A stretch of 56,496 nt of DNA, from assembly GCA_044227605.1 (NCBI GenBank), contig JBGAWJ010000002.1, forward strand, positions 1-56,496. The letters are read 5' to 3'. The notes beneath the pieces are model-generated. The model had not been told where the DNA came from and made no database searches. It worked only from the letters and a program-made list of their open reading frames with translations. The position numbers were made by a program, and so were the translations under genes. How positions within the stretch are numbered: position 1 is the first letter of the stretch; every line of letters begins with the position of its first letter. The stretch is from JAEUKQ01 sp044227605 (GTDB taxonomy: Bacteria; Pseudomonadota; Alphaproteobacteria; JAEUKQ01). Positions 27,857 to 35,771 of the stretch are shown piece after piece.

Positions 27857-28054
27857 GTTATACGAATCCTCAATATTTCCCTATCATACCCTACTCCTGT
27901 CAGGAACACCGCTACTATTCATCCCCCATTTAAATATTGCCCAAAAGCGTTTTTTTAAGTTGATCACGCAAGCTGGCTAAAATCTATGATTTTATGGCAG
28001 AATCACCACATAAAATATGATGGCTATTTTTCGTGTATAAGAGGTTTTCTCAGA

Positions 28055-28466
28055 ATGAGCAAAATTTATACATATTATCTGCTCACAATTTTATTGTTGG
28101 TAGGGGGGATGATGTAATCGCATGGCGGGTTGGCGCAAGAAAACAATATGAATGAAAGTCCTGCGGTTAAATTTTTCGAACCTCCCGTACAAATGGACTA
28201 TTCCTATCGAGGATTATCGCCTAACAGCGATATAAAGGGGCTTTTGAAAGATTTGCCAAACCTTTCCCCATCTGTATTTTCCTTAAAATTTTGTCTCTCA
28301 GGGGGATATCCCTGAAGAGTATCAGCGACCGGCATTGCGGGCCATGCGCTTTAATCAGGGTTCACAAAAAATCATTTGGGATAAGTTGGCCATTTCGAAG
28401 GTTGATCTGGTGAGCGAGGGATTTTCAGCCGATCCCCATTCAGATCCTGTTGTCATTTTGACCTAA
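28055..28466 (+). pseudogene. Decayed gene for a secreted protein
   Basis: Reading from the ATG at 28055 gives a signal-peptide-like start (MSKIYTYYLLTILLLVGG). It is interrupted by TAA at 28115-28117, exactly before SHGGLAQ, which looks like the cleavage site. The same frame continues to 28315 (GLSPNSDIKGLLKDLPNLSP), then coding-like sequence resumes in another frame from about 28287 to the TAA at 28464-28466 (GDIPEEYQRPALRAMRF and KLAISKVDLVSEGF). Two independent lesions, one nonsense and one frameshift near a G5 tract, argue for decay. The family is not recognised. Flanking stretches 27857-28054 and 28467-28574 hold nothing else I can support. Confidence 0.65.
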
Positions 28467-28574
28467 AATCAACCAAGTCTGGATCAGCCCCATCCTTACA
28501 CCAGAAGCTCGGAAAACATCAGACCAGGGAAAAGGTATTCCTATCAAACCCCGTATCTACCCATTACCTTGGGA

Positions 28575-29099
28575 TTAAAAGGGAGAAACGGGATCGCTCG
28601 CCAACCATCCTTGTTTCAGCGGTTCAAATTCCTTGACAATTTGTTCGTATAAATCTTTCTTAAAAGGAACGATCAGCTTGGGCACTTCTTGGAATTCCAC
28701 CCATTGCCAGTTCCGAAACTCAGGATGCGGTGTCTGAATATTGATATCTTGATCTGTTCCCAAAAAACGGAAAGCAAACCATTTTTGCCGCTGACCAAGG
28801 TATTTTCCACTCCAAAGTATTTTCTTCAAACCTGGCGGCAACTTATAAGTGAACCACCCGCGGCTTTCCCCTAATAATTCGGCGTTGCGCGTACCGATCT
28901 CTTCTTCCATTTCGCGCCATACCGCCTCTAAGGGGGTTTCATCGGCATCAATGCCCCCTTGGGGCATTTGCCAGGCGTCTGATTGCATGTCCAGACGTTG
29001 GCCAACCAAAACCTTTCCCACTGGATTGAATAACACAATACCCACTCCAAGGCGATAAACATTCCGGCGCGGCTGACGGCGAATGGTGAAGTGAGACAT
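28575..29099 (-). CDS. rppH: RNA pyrophosphohydrolase (Nudix)
   Basis: RppH removes pyrophosphate from the 5' end of mRNAs and so starts decay. The Nudix box GGIDADETPLEAVWREMEEEIG fits GX5EX7REUXEEXGU exactly near residues 50-70. The N-terminal YRLGVGIVLFN and the WQMPQGG lead-in are typical of RppH/NudH, as is the later RQKWFAFRF segment. Length of 174 residues is normal. It is the last gene of the cluster gpmI-envC-ctpA-ctpA-rppH, an order common in alphaproteobacteria. Confidence 0.93.
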   Translation of the reverse strand: MSHFTIRRQPRRNVYRLGVGIVLFNPVGKVLVGQRLDMQSDAWQMPQGGIDADETPLEAVWREMEEEIGTRNAELLGESRGWFTYKLPPGLKKILWSGKYLGQRQKWFAFRFLGTDQDINIQTPHPEFRNWQWVEFQEVPKLIVPFKKDLYEQIVKEFEPLKQGWLASDPVSPF

Positions 29100-29121
29100 G
29101 GTTTTATGAAATATTATGCAA

Positions 29122-29159
29122 CAAAATAAAACCGAAGGGGGAATGCACAGCCCCCCCCC
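29122..29159 (-). terminator. Putative terminator or attenuator between ctpA and rppH
   Basis: On the minus strand, a G9 tract pairs with CCCCC across a nine-base loop, followed by TTCGG and TTTTATTTT. It lies 14 bases after the ctpA stop and just before rppH, so it may lower rppH expression or end the upstream transcript. The C9 homopolymer (29151-29159) is also prone to length error. Confidence 0.45.
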
Positions 29160-29172
29160 TGCAGCAATAAAA

Positions 29173-30471
29173 CTATTTCGGCTTTTTATTTATTAAGGAT
29201 AATCCCTGCAATAAGTCAGTTGCGCGCTGCAATTGATAATCAACTGCCGGGGTAGTGGTTGGAGGGGCCGTTTGCCCTTGCTGCGCCGGGTTGGTCGGAT
29301 TTTCCGTCTGCTCCGGTTTTTGGTTGGGGTTATTCAGGCTGTTTTTAAGGCTTGATTCACTATAAGCCTGGCCTTGTGCAATCGTTTCAATCTTAGCTTG
29401 TTCGACTATAATATCCGGTACAATGCCGATTTTTTGAATGGAGCGACCGGAGGGGGTATAATAAAACTGGGTGGTAAATTTAACCGCCCCGTAGCCGGGA
29501 AGGGGGATAATGCTTTGGACCGATCCTTTGCCAAAGCTTTTAATACCCATGATAATGGCCCGTTGATGGTCTTGCAAGGCACCCGAAACAATTTCGGAAG
29601 CGGAGGCGGAACCTTGGTTGATTAAGATAATCAAGGGTAACCCATCGGTTAAATCACCCGCAGTGGCGTTGAATCGTTTCATATCACGATCATCCCGCCC
29701 TTTAACCGAAACAATCTCGCCTTTTTCTAAGAAAGCATCGCTGACCGAGATGGCTTGCGTCAGGAGGCCGCCCGGATTATTGCGTAAATCCAGAACAAAA
29801 CCGATCAATTGATTTTTACTTTGTTCTTTTAATTTTTTAATTTCTTCAACTAAAGTTGGGTAAGTATTATCTGTAAATTCGCTAACCCGCAAATAGCCGA
29901 TATTACCGTTTTCCAACCTAGAACGAACGCTTTTTTGGATAATTTTTTCCCGAATCAATGATAAATCGAACGGTTCTTGTTGAGGTCTTTTTATGGTAAT
30001 GGTCACTTTTGTGCCAATTGGGCCGCGCAGTTTAGCCACAGCTTGCTCGAGCGTCAGGCCAAAAACTTGCTCTCCGTCAATCGCAATGACCAAATCACCA
30101 GATTGGATGCCAGCCCGGAAAGCAGGGGTATCATCGATGGGGGAAACAACTTTCACAACCCCTTCCTCTAAAACGACCTGCATGCCGAGACCCGCAAAAC
30201 CGCGAATCTCATCATTCATGGCTTTAAATTCTTTTTCCGTCAAATAGCTGGAATGGGGATCAAGCGATGATACCATGCCGCGAAGGGCAGCTTCAATCAA
30301 TTCCTGGTCTTTCACAGACTCAACATATTGGGAACGGATTTTCTCAAACACGTTACTGAACAATTCCAATTGCCGATAGGTGTCGGTCGGTTTTGTCTGA
30401 CCCCATAGGGTTAAAGAAAAACTAGCGGATAATAATGCAGAAAATCCCAGCAAACGAATTGATTTTAACAT
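29173..30471 (-). CDS. ctpA: Carboxyl-terminal processing protease (S41 family), copy 1
   Basis: A periplasmic Ser/Lys protease that trims C-termini of envelope proteins. A signal peptide (about residues 1-25) is followed by a helical linker, a PDZ domain (GLGMQVV to ITIKRP, about 94-162) and the S41 catalytic core. The catalytic Ser lies in INQGSASASEI (near residue 288-292) and the catalytic Lys is K315 in SFGKGSVQ. The C-terminal 70 residues are rich in Gln, Thr and Pro and look disordered. This copy fits the family consensus better than its neighbour and is probably the standard alphaproteobacterial CtpA. Confidence 0.93.
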   Translation of the reverse strand: MLKSIRLLGFSALLSASFSLTLWGQTKPTDTYRQLELFSNVFEKIRSQYVESVKDQELIEAALRGMVSSLDPHSSYLTEKEFKAMNDEIRGFAGLGMQVVLEEGVVKVVSPIDDTPAFRAGIQSGDLVIAIDGEQVFGLTLEQAVAKLRGPIGTKVTITIKRPQQEPFDLSLIREKIIQKSVRSRLENGNIGYLRVSEFTDNTYPTLVEEIKKLKEQSKNQLIGFVLDLRNNPGGLLTQAISVSDAFLEKGEIVSVKGRDDRDMKRFNATAGDLTDGLPLIILINQGSASASEIVSGALQDHQRAIIMGIKSFGKGSVQSIIPLPGYGAVKFTTQFYYTPSGRSIQKIGIVPDIIVEQAKIETIAQGQAYSESSLKNSLNNPNQKPEQTENPTNPAQQGQTAPPTTTPAVDYQLQRATDLLQGLSLINKKPK

Positions 30472-30722
30472 CTTCTTCCCTCTCTAATGCAAGCAAGATT
30501 TTTATCTCTTGCCGTTCAGCCTATGACATAATGCGTAAGGCATATTGCCAATTAAATAAATGAAGCGCCTTTTAATATAATGGAATGTGACGGAAAAGCC
30601 AAGATATGAAAATAAGGCGGATTCATTATTATTAAAATTCTAACCTGTCGATATTTTCTCATGACGCTTCAACTTGTTTAGGAGAAGTTTTATCTTTTGT
30701 TCTCCCAACGATGCAAAATAAA

Positions 30723-32003
30723 TTAGTGGGATTGGCCCCGTATATGAATTGCTTCCAACATGTTCAGTGCCTGCTGCAATTGGTTGTCCTTCAGTCTCTT
30801 ACTAGAAACAACGACAGCTGATGGGGTGGGCACGGTTTCTGCATGGCGGGGGGTCAAGGCATTGGGATATTTTTCCTCTGTATATTCACGAGAGATGATG
30901 TCAGGGGTGAATATGCCTTGTTCAACAACAATGTCTGGTTGAATGCCGCGTATTTGCCAGGACTTGCCGGATGGGCCATAAGCAAAGCTAGTTGTTACTT
31001 GTAAAACCCCGCCCCCTTCCATTTCAAAGCGGTTCCAAGCCGTTGCTTTCCCATATGTCCGCACCCCCAAGATAATGGCGCGGCCCTGATCTTGCAAAGC
31101 GGCGGCTAAGATTTCTGAGGCTGAAGCACTTTGTTCATTAACCAATAGGATTAACGGCAAGCCATCAATCATATCCCCGGGGGTTGCTTGATACCGGTCG
31201 GTGCGTTGTTGGTATTCTGAAACAGTCGATCCGATCTCTCCCTTATCCAAGAAAGCGTCTGCAACCAATACCGCTTGTTTGACCCATCCGCCCAAATTGC
31301 CACGCAAATCCAAAACCATGCCAATCAAATTCTTGCCTGTCTGCGCTTTTAATATATTCAATTGCTCGACGAATTCCTTATAAGGATCACCTTCAAAAGT
31401 GGTAATTTGGATATAAGCAATATGGCTGCGCTCAATCCTTGAACGGACGATTTTTGATTGGATCAATGCGCGCGTTAGTTCCACGTCAAAAATGGGTTGT
31501 TGTCCTCGCTGGATTGAAACGATTACTTTACTATCAATGGGTCCGCGTAACTTGATAATAGCCTGATCGAATGGGATATTTGAAAGTTCCTGCCCATCAA
31601 TTTTGACAATCAAATCATCCGCTTGAATTGCCGCCTGGTCCGCAGGGGAACCTTCGACCGTTTCCGTAACTTTAATAGCTCCGTCGGCCATCTCAGCAAT
31701 AATGCCAATTCCCCCGTAACTGGTTTCGGGTTCCTCTTCTGCCGCGATGTCTTCTGAAGTTAAATATTGGGAATGGGGATCAAGGCTGGCCGCCATTGCT
31801 TTAAGTGCCCCCTCAATCAGTTCTTTGTCATTAACCGGCTCTGGATACCCCATGCGGATCATATCAAAAACTTGATTAAACAGGCTCAGCTGCCCATAAG
31901 TTTCCGATAATTTAGTTGGCTCGGTTTGCGCCTGCAAGAATCGGGCAGGGATAATGACCAAGGCTAACAACCCCCAACTTAAAAAAAAACTCTTTCTTAG
32001 CAT
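30723..32003 (-). CDS. Carboxyl-terminal processing protease (S41 family), copy 2
   Basis: A tandem paralogue of the neighbouring ctpA with the same architecture: signal peptide (cleavage near LQAQT), PDZ domain (GGIGIIAEM to SIQRG) and S41 core. The Ser motif reads VNEQSASASEIL and the Lys motif TYGKATAWN, so the nucleophile and general base are kept. Two flanking positions differ from the usual NxGSASASE and GKGSVQ, which suggests a changed substrate preference. It overlaps nothing but follows envC by only five bases, so it is cotranscribed with envC. The 251-base gap to copy 1 holds no gene. Confidence 0.9.
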   Translation of the reverse strand: MLRKSFFLSWGLLALVIIPARFLQAQTEPTKLSETYGQLSLFNQVFDMIRMGYPEPVNDKELIEGALKAMAASLDPHSQYLTSEDIAAEEEPETSYGGIGIIAEMADGAIKVTETVEGSPADQAAIQADDLIVKIDGQELSNIPFDQAIIKLRGPIDSKVIVSIQRGQQPIFDVELTRALIQSKIVRSRIERSHIAYIQITTFEGDPYKEFVEQLNILKAQTGKNLIGMVLDLRGNLGGWVKQAVLVADAFLDKGEIGSTVSEYQQRTDRYQATPGDMIDGLPLILLVNEQSASASEILAAALQDQGRAIILGVRTYGKATAWNRFEMEGGGVLQVTTSFAYGPSGKSWQIRGIQPDIVVEQGIFTPDIISREYTEEKYPNALTPRHAETVPTPSAVVVSSKRLKDNQLQQALNMLEAIHIRGQSH

Positions 32004-32008
32004 ATGAT

Positions 32009-33259
32009 TTATTCCCTTCGTAAAAAATTTAACCAGGGCAACGGATCAATAGGTTGGCCCTGTTGGCGCAATTCAAAATAAAGCCGGGGTTTTTTGCCCG
32101 GTGTATTAGCCATGACCCCCATTGGCTCACCTGCTAAAAACCATTGACCGATTTCCGCATCAATTTTACCTAAGCCCCCGATTACCGTGTGGTATCCCCG
32201 TCCATGCTCAATAATCAATATTTCACCGTAACTGCGGAATTGGCCGCGGAATTTTACTTGACCGTCAAAAGGTGCCAAAACAGGGGCGCTATTATTGGTT
32301 TCAATAAAAAGCCCCCGCAATATTTCAGTGGTATCATAAGTTTTATTAAAAAATCCCACAATTTTGCCTTGGACAGGGGGGGTTAGAGTGTTGGAGCGCG
32401 TCGGAAAATTTTGAAAGTTTTTTGGTTTTTCCAATCGAAGGGTGATAACGGAAACAGAAGAATTAGGCTGAGGGCTAGGGGAGGGCTGTAAAGTTTCAAT
32501 ATCAATGGCCACCGTAAGGTCGGGGGCAAGAGGTAATTCACTGAATTTAGCCAAAAGCTCGCGTAAATCTTTAGCGTCTTGGGTCAATTTATTGACGCGG
32601 TCGATAAAATTTTGCCGATCAGAAGAGGGCAGATTATTCCATTGTTGGCGCTGAGCTAAAAGCGCCGATAATTTTTGTTCAACCAGGGCGAAATTTTGTG
32701 CGGATTGGTTAATTTGTAACTGTTGGTTAGTGATTTGGAGGCGGATTTGTTGCAAATTGCCTAATTCTTTTTGCAAAGCCACACTGCGTTGGTGTAACTG
32801 TTGGATAGTGGTTTCAACCAAAATCGCCGTCCGCACAATATCGATAATAGAATTTTGGCTGAAAGCCAAAGCTTCAGGAGGTGAGGAGGAAATACGGACA
32901 AGGATTAAAATCAATCCGCCAATTTCTTGTTGTTGATTAGCCAGGGTTTGGATTTTCACCTTTTCGGTTTCTTCCAATTCCTCCCGTTTGTGCTCTAGGG
33001 CAGCAAGTGTTTGCTGCTGCTGTTGTGCTTGTTTGGAAACAACAATTAACTCCTGGCGGATTTTTTCAATTTCCGCTAAGGCCAGATTGGGATTGGCCTG
33101 GCCATTTGCCAACGGAACCAGGAAAGGAATGGATAAAAGCCCAATGCTTAGGCTGGGCAAAATCCTTGCCGTCCAAAACATACATAAACGTCGAATATGT
33201 TGGCCAATAACCCACATATTGCGGTAAATATCCCTATATTTTTCCACCTTGCTTGTCAT
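32009..33259 (-). CDS. envC: Murein hydrolase activator, EnvC-like (coiled coil plus degenerate LytM domain)
   Basis: EnvC-type proteins activate cell-wall amidases at the division site. The sequence has an N-terminal hydrophobic segment (about residues 33-55), a long Gln/Leu/Glu-rich coiled coil (about 60-250) and a C-terminal LytM/M23 domain. The metal-binding HxxxD and the HxH of active M23 peptidases are absent (the latter reads RLYFELRQQG), as expected for an activator rather than a peptidase. GAGGG seven bases before the ATG at 33259 supports this start. The gene lies between gpmI and ctpA, its usual place. Confidence 0.88.
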   Translation of the reverse strand: MTSKVEKYRDIYRNMWVIGQHIRRLCMFWTARILPSLSIGLLSIPFLVPLANGQANPNLALAEIEKIRQELIVVSKQAQQQQQTLAALEHKREELEETEKVKIQTLANQQQEIGGLILILVRISSSPPEALAFSQNSIIDIVRTAILVETTIQQLHQRSVALQKELGNLQQIRLQITNQQLQINQSAQNFALVEQKLSALLAQRQQWNNLPSSDRQNFIDRVNKLTQDAKDLRELLAKFSELPLAPDLTVAIDIETLQPSPSPQPNSSVSVITLRLEKPKNFQNFPTRSNTLTPPVQGKIVGFFNKTYDTTEILRGLFIETNNSAPVLAPFDGQVKFRGQFRSYGEILIIEHGRGYHTVIGGLGKIDAEIGQWFLAGEPMGVMANTPGKKPRLYFELRQQGQPIDPLPWLNFLRRE

Positions 33260-33327
33260 GGATAACCCTCAGGGTGATAACGCCTCATGAATTTACATAT
33301 CCTTGATAAGGGACCGTGATATTTGGC

Positions 33328-34905
33328 TTATATGTCAATAAGGGATTGCCCGTTCATTTCCACGGGTTGGGGCAAACCCAAAATTTGCAATAAAGTAGGG
33401 GCAATGTCCGCCAATTTTCCATGATGTAATTGAAGTTTTGGTTGTGAATGGATTAAAACGACCGGAACCGGATTTAACGTATGGGCCGTATGGGGTTGGC
33501 CGGTCTCGGTATCACTCATCATTTCCGCGTTACCATGATCGGCGGTGATTAGCATGGCGCCATTTAATTTTTCAATGGCGCTTTTGATCCGCCCCAAACA
33601 GCGGTCAACGGCCTCCACTGCTAAAATGGTGGCCGCTAAATTGCCGGAATGGCCCACCATATCGGTATTGGCATAATTGACGACCAAAAAATCAAATTTT
33701 TTACTTTCAATGGCTCCCACCAACCTGTCTGTCACTTCATAGGCCGACATCTCCGGTTGCAAATCATAGGTGGCCACTTTGGGAGAGGGGATTAAAATCC
33801 TTTCTTCACCCTTGAATAACTTTTCCTCGCCACCGTTAAAAAAGAAAGTGACATGCGGGTATTTTTCCGTTTCGGCAATGCGTAACTGTTTTAAGCCAGC
33901 CTTGGAAACGACTTCTCCCAATGTGTTTACCAAAGGTTCACTAGGGAAAAGACAGGACATCATTTGGGATAATTCAGCTGAATATTCGGTCATGCCTAAG
34001 GCGGCCGTAAAAGGGATTTGGCGTGAGCGCGGGAAAGCCCTGAAATTCTTGTCTAGGAGTGCCGATAAAATTTGCCGGACGCGGTCGGATCGAAAATTGC
34101 CCATCAACACGCCATCGCCGTCTTTCATGCCCTGATAGCCTGCAAGCACGGTCGGTTTAACAAATTCGTCGGTTTCACCCCGCTTGTACGCCTCTTCAAT
34201 GGCTGTCAGCCAATGGTCAGCCTGTTGCCCTTGGGCATTGACCATGCATTCATAGGCCAGATTAATGCGTTCCCACCTTTTATCGCGGTCCATGGCATAG
34301 TACCGCCCGCCAATGGTGGCGATCCGAAAAGAATGCAATGATTGAGTGACGGCGATCAATTGCCGCATGAATTCCTGGGCGCTTTGGGGTGGGGTGTCGC
34401 GCCCGTCGAGAAAGGCATGAAAAGCAATGGGAATGCCCGCTTGGCTAATGATTTGCGCCAAAGCCGCCAATTGATCTTGGTGGGAATGGATGCCGCCTGG
34501 TGAGACCAAGCCCATCAAATGGCAGGTGCCGCCGTTTTGGCGCAGGTTTTCAATGAATTGTTGCAAAACAGGGTTGCTGGGCAAGCTGCCATCGCGTACT
34601 GCTTGATTTATTTTTGGCAAATCCTGCATGATGACCCGCCCCGCCCCCATATTCATATGGCCAACTTCTGAATTTCCCATCTGCCCTTCCGGCAAGCCTA
34701 CATATAATTCCGAGGCTTCGACCAAGGCATGCGGGTATTTTTCAAGGATTTTCCGCCAATTGGGGGCGTTTGCTTGTAAAACGGCGTTATCTGCCCGCTC
34801 CTCCCGGTATCCCCAGCCATCCAAAATGCATAAAACCACGGGACGACGCTGTAGGGATTGGGTTTTTGTCATATTTTTGACCGTATTAAAAGTTATTTTG
34901 GGCAT
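33328..34905 (-). CDS. gpmI: Phosphoglycerate mutase, cofactor-independent
   Basis: This metalloenzyme interconverts 3- and 2-phosphoglycerate. The phosphatase-like domain begins VVLCILDGWGYREE, followed by the catalytic Ser segment MGNSEVGHMNMGAGR and the DGRDTPPQSA motif. Metal ligands lie in VNYANTDMVGHSGN and TADHGNAEMM. Length of 525 residues is slightly long because of an N-terminal extension; the internal ATG at residue 12 is an alternative start. It is the first gene of the cluster toward envC. Confidence 0.95.
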   Translation of the reverse strand: MPKITFNTVKNMTKTQSLQRRPVVLCILDGWGYREERADNAVLQANAPNWRKILEKYPHALVEASELYVGLPEGQMGNSEVGHMNMGAGRVIMQDLPKINQAVRDGSLPSNPVLQQFIENLRQNGGTCHLMGLVSPGGIHSHQDQLAALAQIISQAGIPIAFHAFLDGRDTPPQSAQEFMRQLIAVTQSLHSFRIATIGGRYYAMDRDKRWERINLAYECMVNAQGQQADHWLTAIEEAYKRGETDEFVKPTVLAGYQGMKDGDGVLMGNFRSDRVRQILSALLDKNFRAFPRSRQIPFTAALGMTEYSAELSQMMSCLFPSEPLVNTLGEVVSKAGLKQLRIAETEKYPHVTFFFNGGEEKLFKGEERILIPSPKVATYDLQPEMSAYEVTDRLVGAIESKKFDFLVVNYANTDMVGHSGNLAATILAVEAVDRCLGRIKSAIEKLNGAMLITADHGNAEMMSDTETGQPHTAHTLNPVPVVLIHSQPKLQLHHGKLADIAPTLLQILGLPQPVEMNGQSLIDI

Positions 34906-34932
34906 GCTGGTTCTTTCAAAAAAATGTCCCCA

Positions 34933-34940
34933 ATTATATA
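34933..34940 (-). promoter_or_regulatory. Candidate -10 element for gpmI
   Basis: The minus strand reads TATATAAT in the 73-base gap between rlmH and gpmI, about 28 bases before the gpmI start. The -35 is not clear. Confidence 0.35.
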
Positions 34941-34978
34941 CAACAAAATTGCTGAAATGAAAACAGGAACAAAATTAT

Positions 34979-35452
34979 CTAGCTTTGGCGGTGATAGGGA
35001 TGACCGGCCAAAATTTGCTGCGTCCGGTACAGCTGTTCTGAAAGTAGCCCCAACACCAATAAATGTGGCCATGTTACTTTGCCGAAAGATAAAGTTAAAT
35101 GGGCGTTTTTCACGATATCTTGACGCAGGCCGTGATCACCACCAATTAAAAAAGTGGGGATCAAGGATTGGTTGAAGCATTGCTGGAATTGCCCAGCCAG
35201 TTGCAGGCTAGATAGCTGTTGGCCTTTTTCATCCAAGGCAATCCGGTAAGCAAGCGGGGTTTTGGCAAGTAAAGGCAACAATTTTTCCGCCTGGTTGTCC
35301 CGCACCTGATCAGGCGTTAGGAAAGAAGCAGCCTTGTCATCCATCTGATGTAATACTATCTGCCATTTCATGCGGGCATGGAAATGGTCATATAAGGCCT
35401 GTTCCGGGCCTTTTTTCCATTTTCCAATGCTGAAGATATGGATCTGGGTCAT
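34979..35452 (-). CDS. rlmH: 23S rRNA (pseudouridine1915-N3)-methyltransferase
   Basis: RlmH is a SPOUT methyltransferase that modifies pseudouridine 1915 in 23S rRNA. The knot region FLIGGDHGLRQD, the VTWPHLLVLGLLSEQLYR segment and the C-terminal ILAGHPYHR are diagnostic. Length of 157 residues is normal. In many alphaproteobacteria rsfS stands just upstream; here the upstream 319 bases lack it. Confidence 0.95.
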   Translation of the reverse strand: MTQIHIFSIGKWKKGPEQALYDHFHARMKWQIVLHQMDDKAASFLTPDQVRDNQAEKLLPLLAKTPLAYRIALDEKGQQLSSLQLAGQFQQCFNQSLIPTFLIGGDHGLRQDIVKNAHLTLSFGKVTWPHLLVLGLLSEQLYRTQQILAGHPYHRQS

Positions 35453-35511
35453 CTAATCCTGGCAAATAAAATGATCTTTTTTAAAACACTTTTCATCATA
35501 GGAAAATACGC

Positions 35512-35533
35512 TAGAAAAAACAGCTTTTTTCTA
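35512..35533. repeat. Perfect A/T-rich hairpin
   Basis: TAGAAAAAA and TTTTTTCTA pair perfectly over nine bases around a CAGC loop. It lies about 60 bases upstream of rlmH in the divergent region. It may be an operator or a weak bidirectional terminator; function is unknown. Confidence 0.35.
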
Positions 35534-35733
35534 CGTTAGGTGCAAATTTAGCTGTCAAAATAATTATGTCCATGATCAGGCCAGCATTTCATCAGTCATG
35601 TAATTTCTGTCAATTGATGGATCATAGGTGATACCGGGTTATTTTTTGAAGTTTATGGTAGGATAAAATTAAGGCAAAATTATGGCAAAAGCAAATATCG
35701 AAAACCGCATAAAAGAAAACATTCATAAAAAAC

Positions 35734-35762
35734 TTAACAACTATCAAAAGCTTGCGTATATA
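35734..35762 (+). promoter_or_regulatory. Strong sigma-70 promoter of mtaB-ftsY
   Basis: TTAACA (35734-35739), a 17-base spacer and TATATA (35757-35762) nearly match the consensus. Transcription should begin near 35769, only about three bases before the ATG at 35772. The message would be leaderless, or the true start is the GTG at 35790, which has GAGGA five bases upstream. Confidence 0.55.
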
Positions 35763-35771
35763 TGAAGGCTT

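Larger units (their letters stand above)
35453..35771. other. Divergent intergenic region between rlmH and mtaB
   Basis: This AT-rich 319-base region holds no supported gene; the short frames here lack good starts. It contains an A/T hairpin and a strong promoter for mtaB, annotated separately. It presumably also carries the rlmH promoter. Confidence 0.6.

Noticed and set aside
32009..32330. Loss of M23 metal ligands as a mutation in envC
   Set aside because: EnvC-type activators normally have a degenerate LytM domain, so this is expected.
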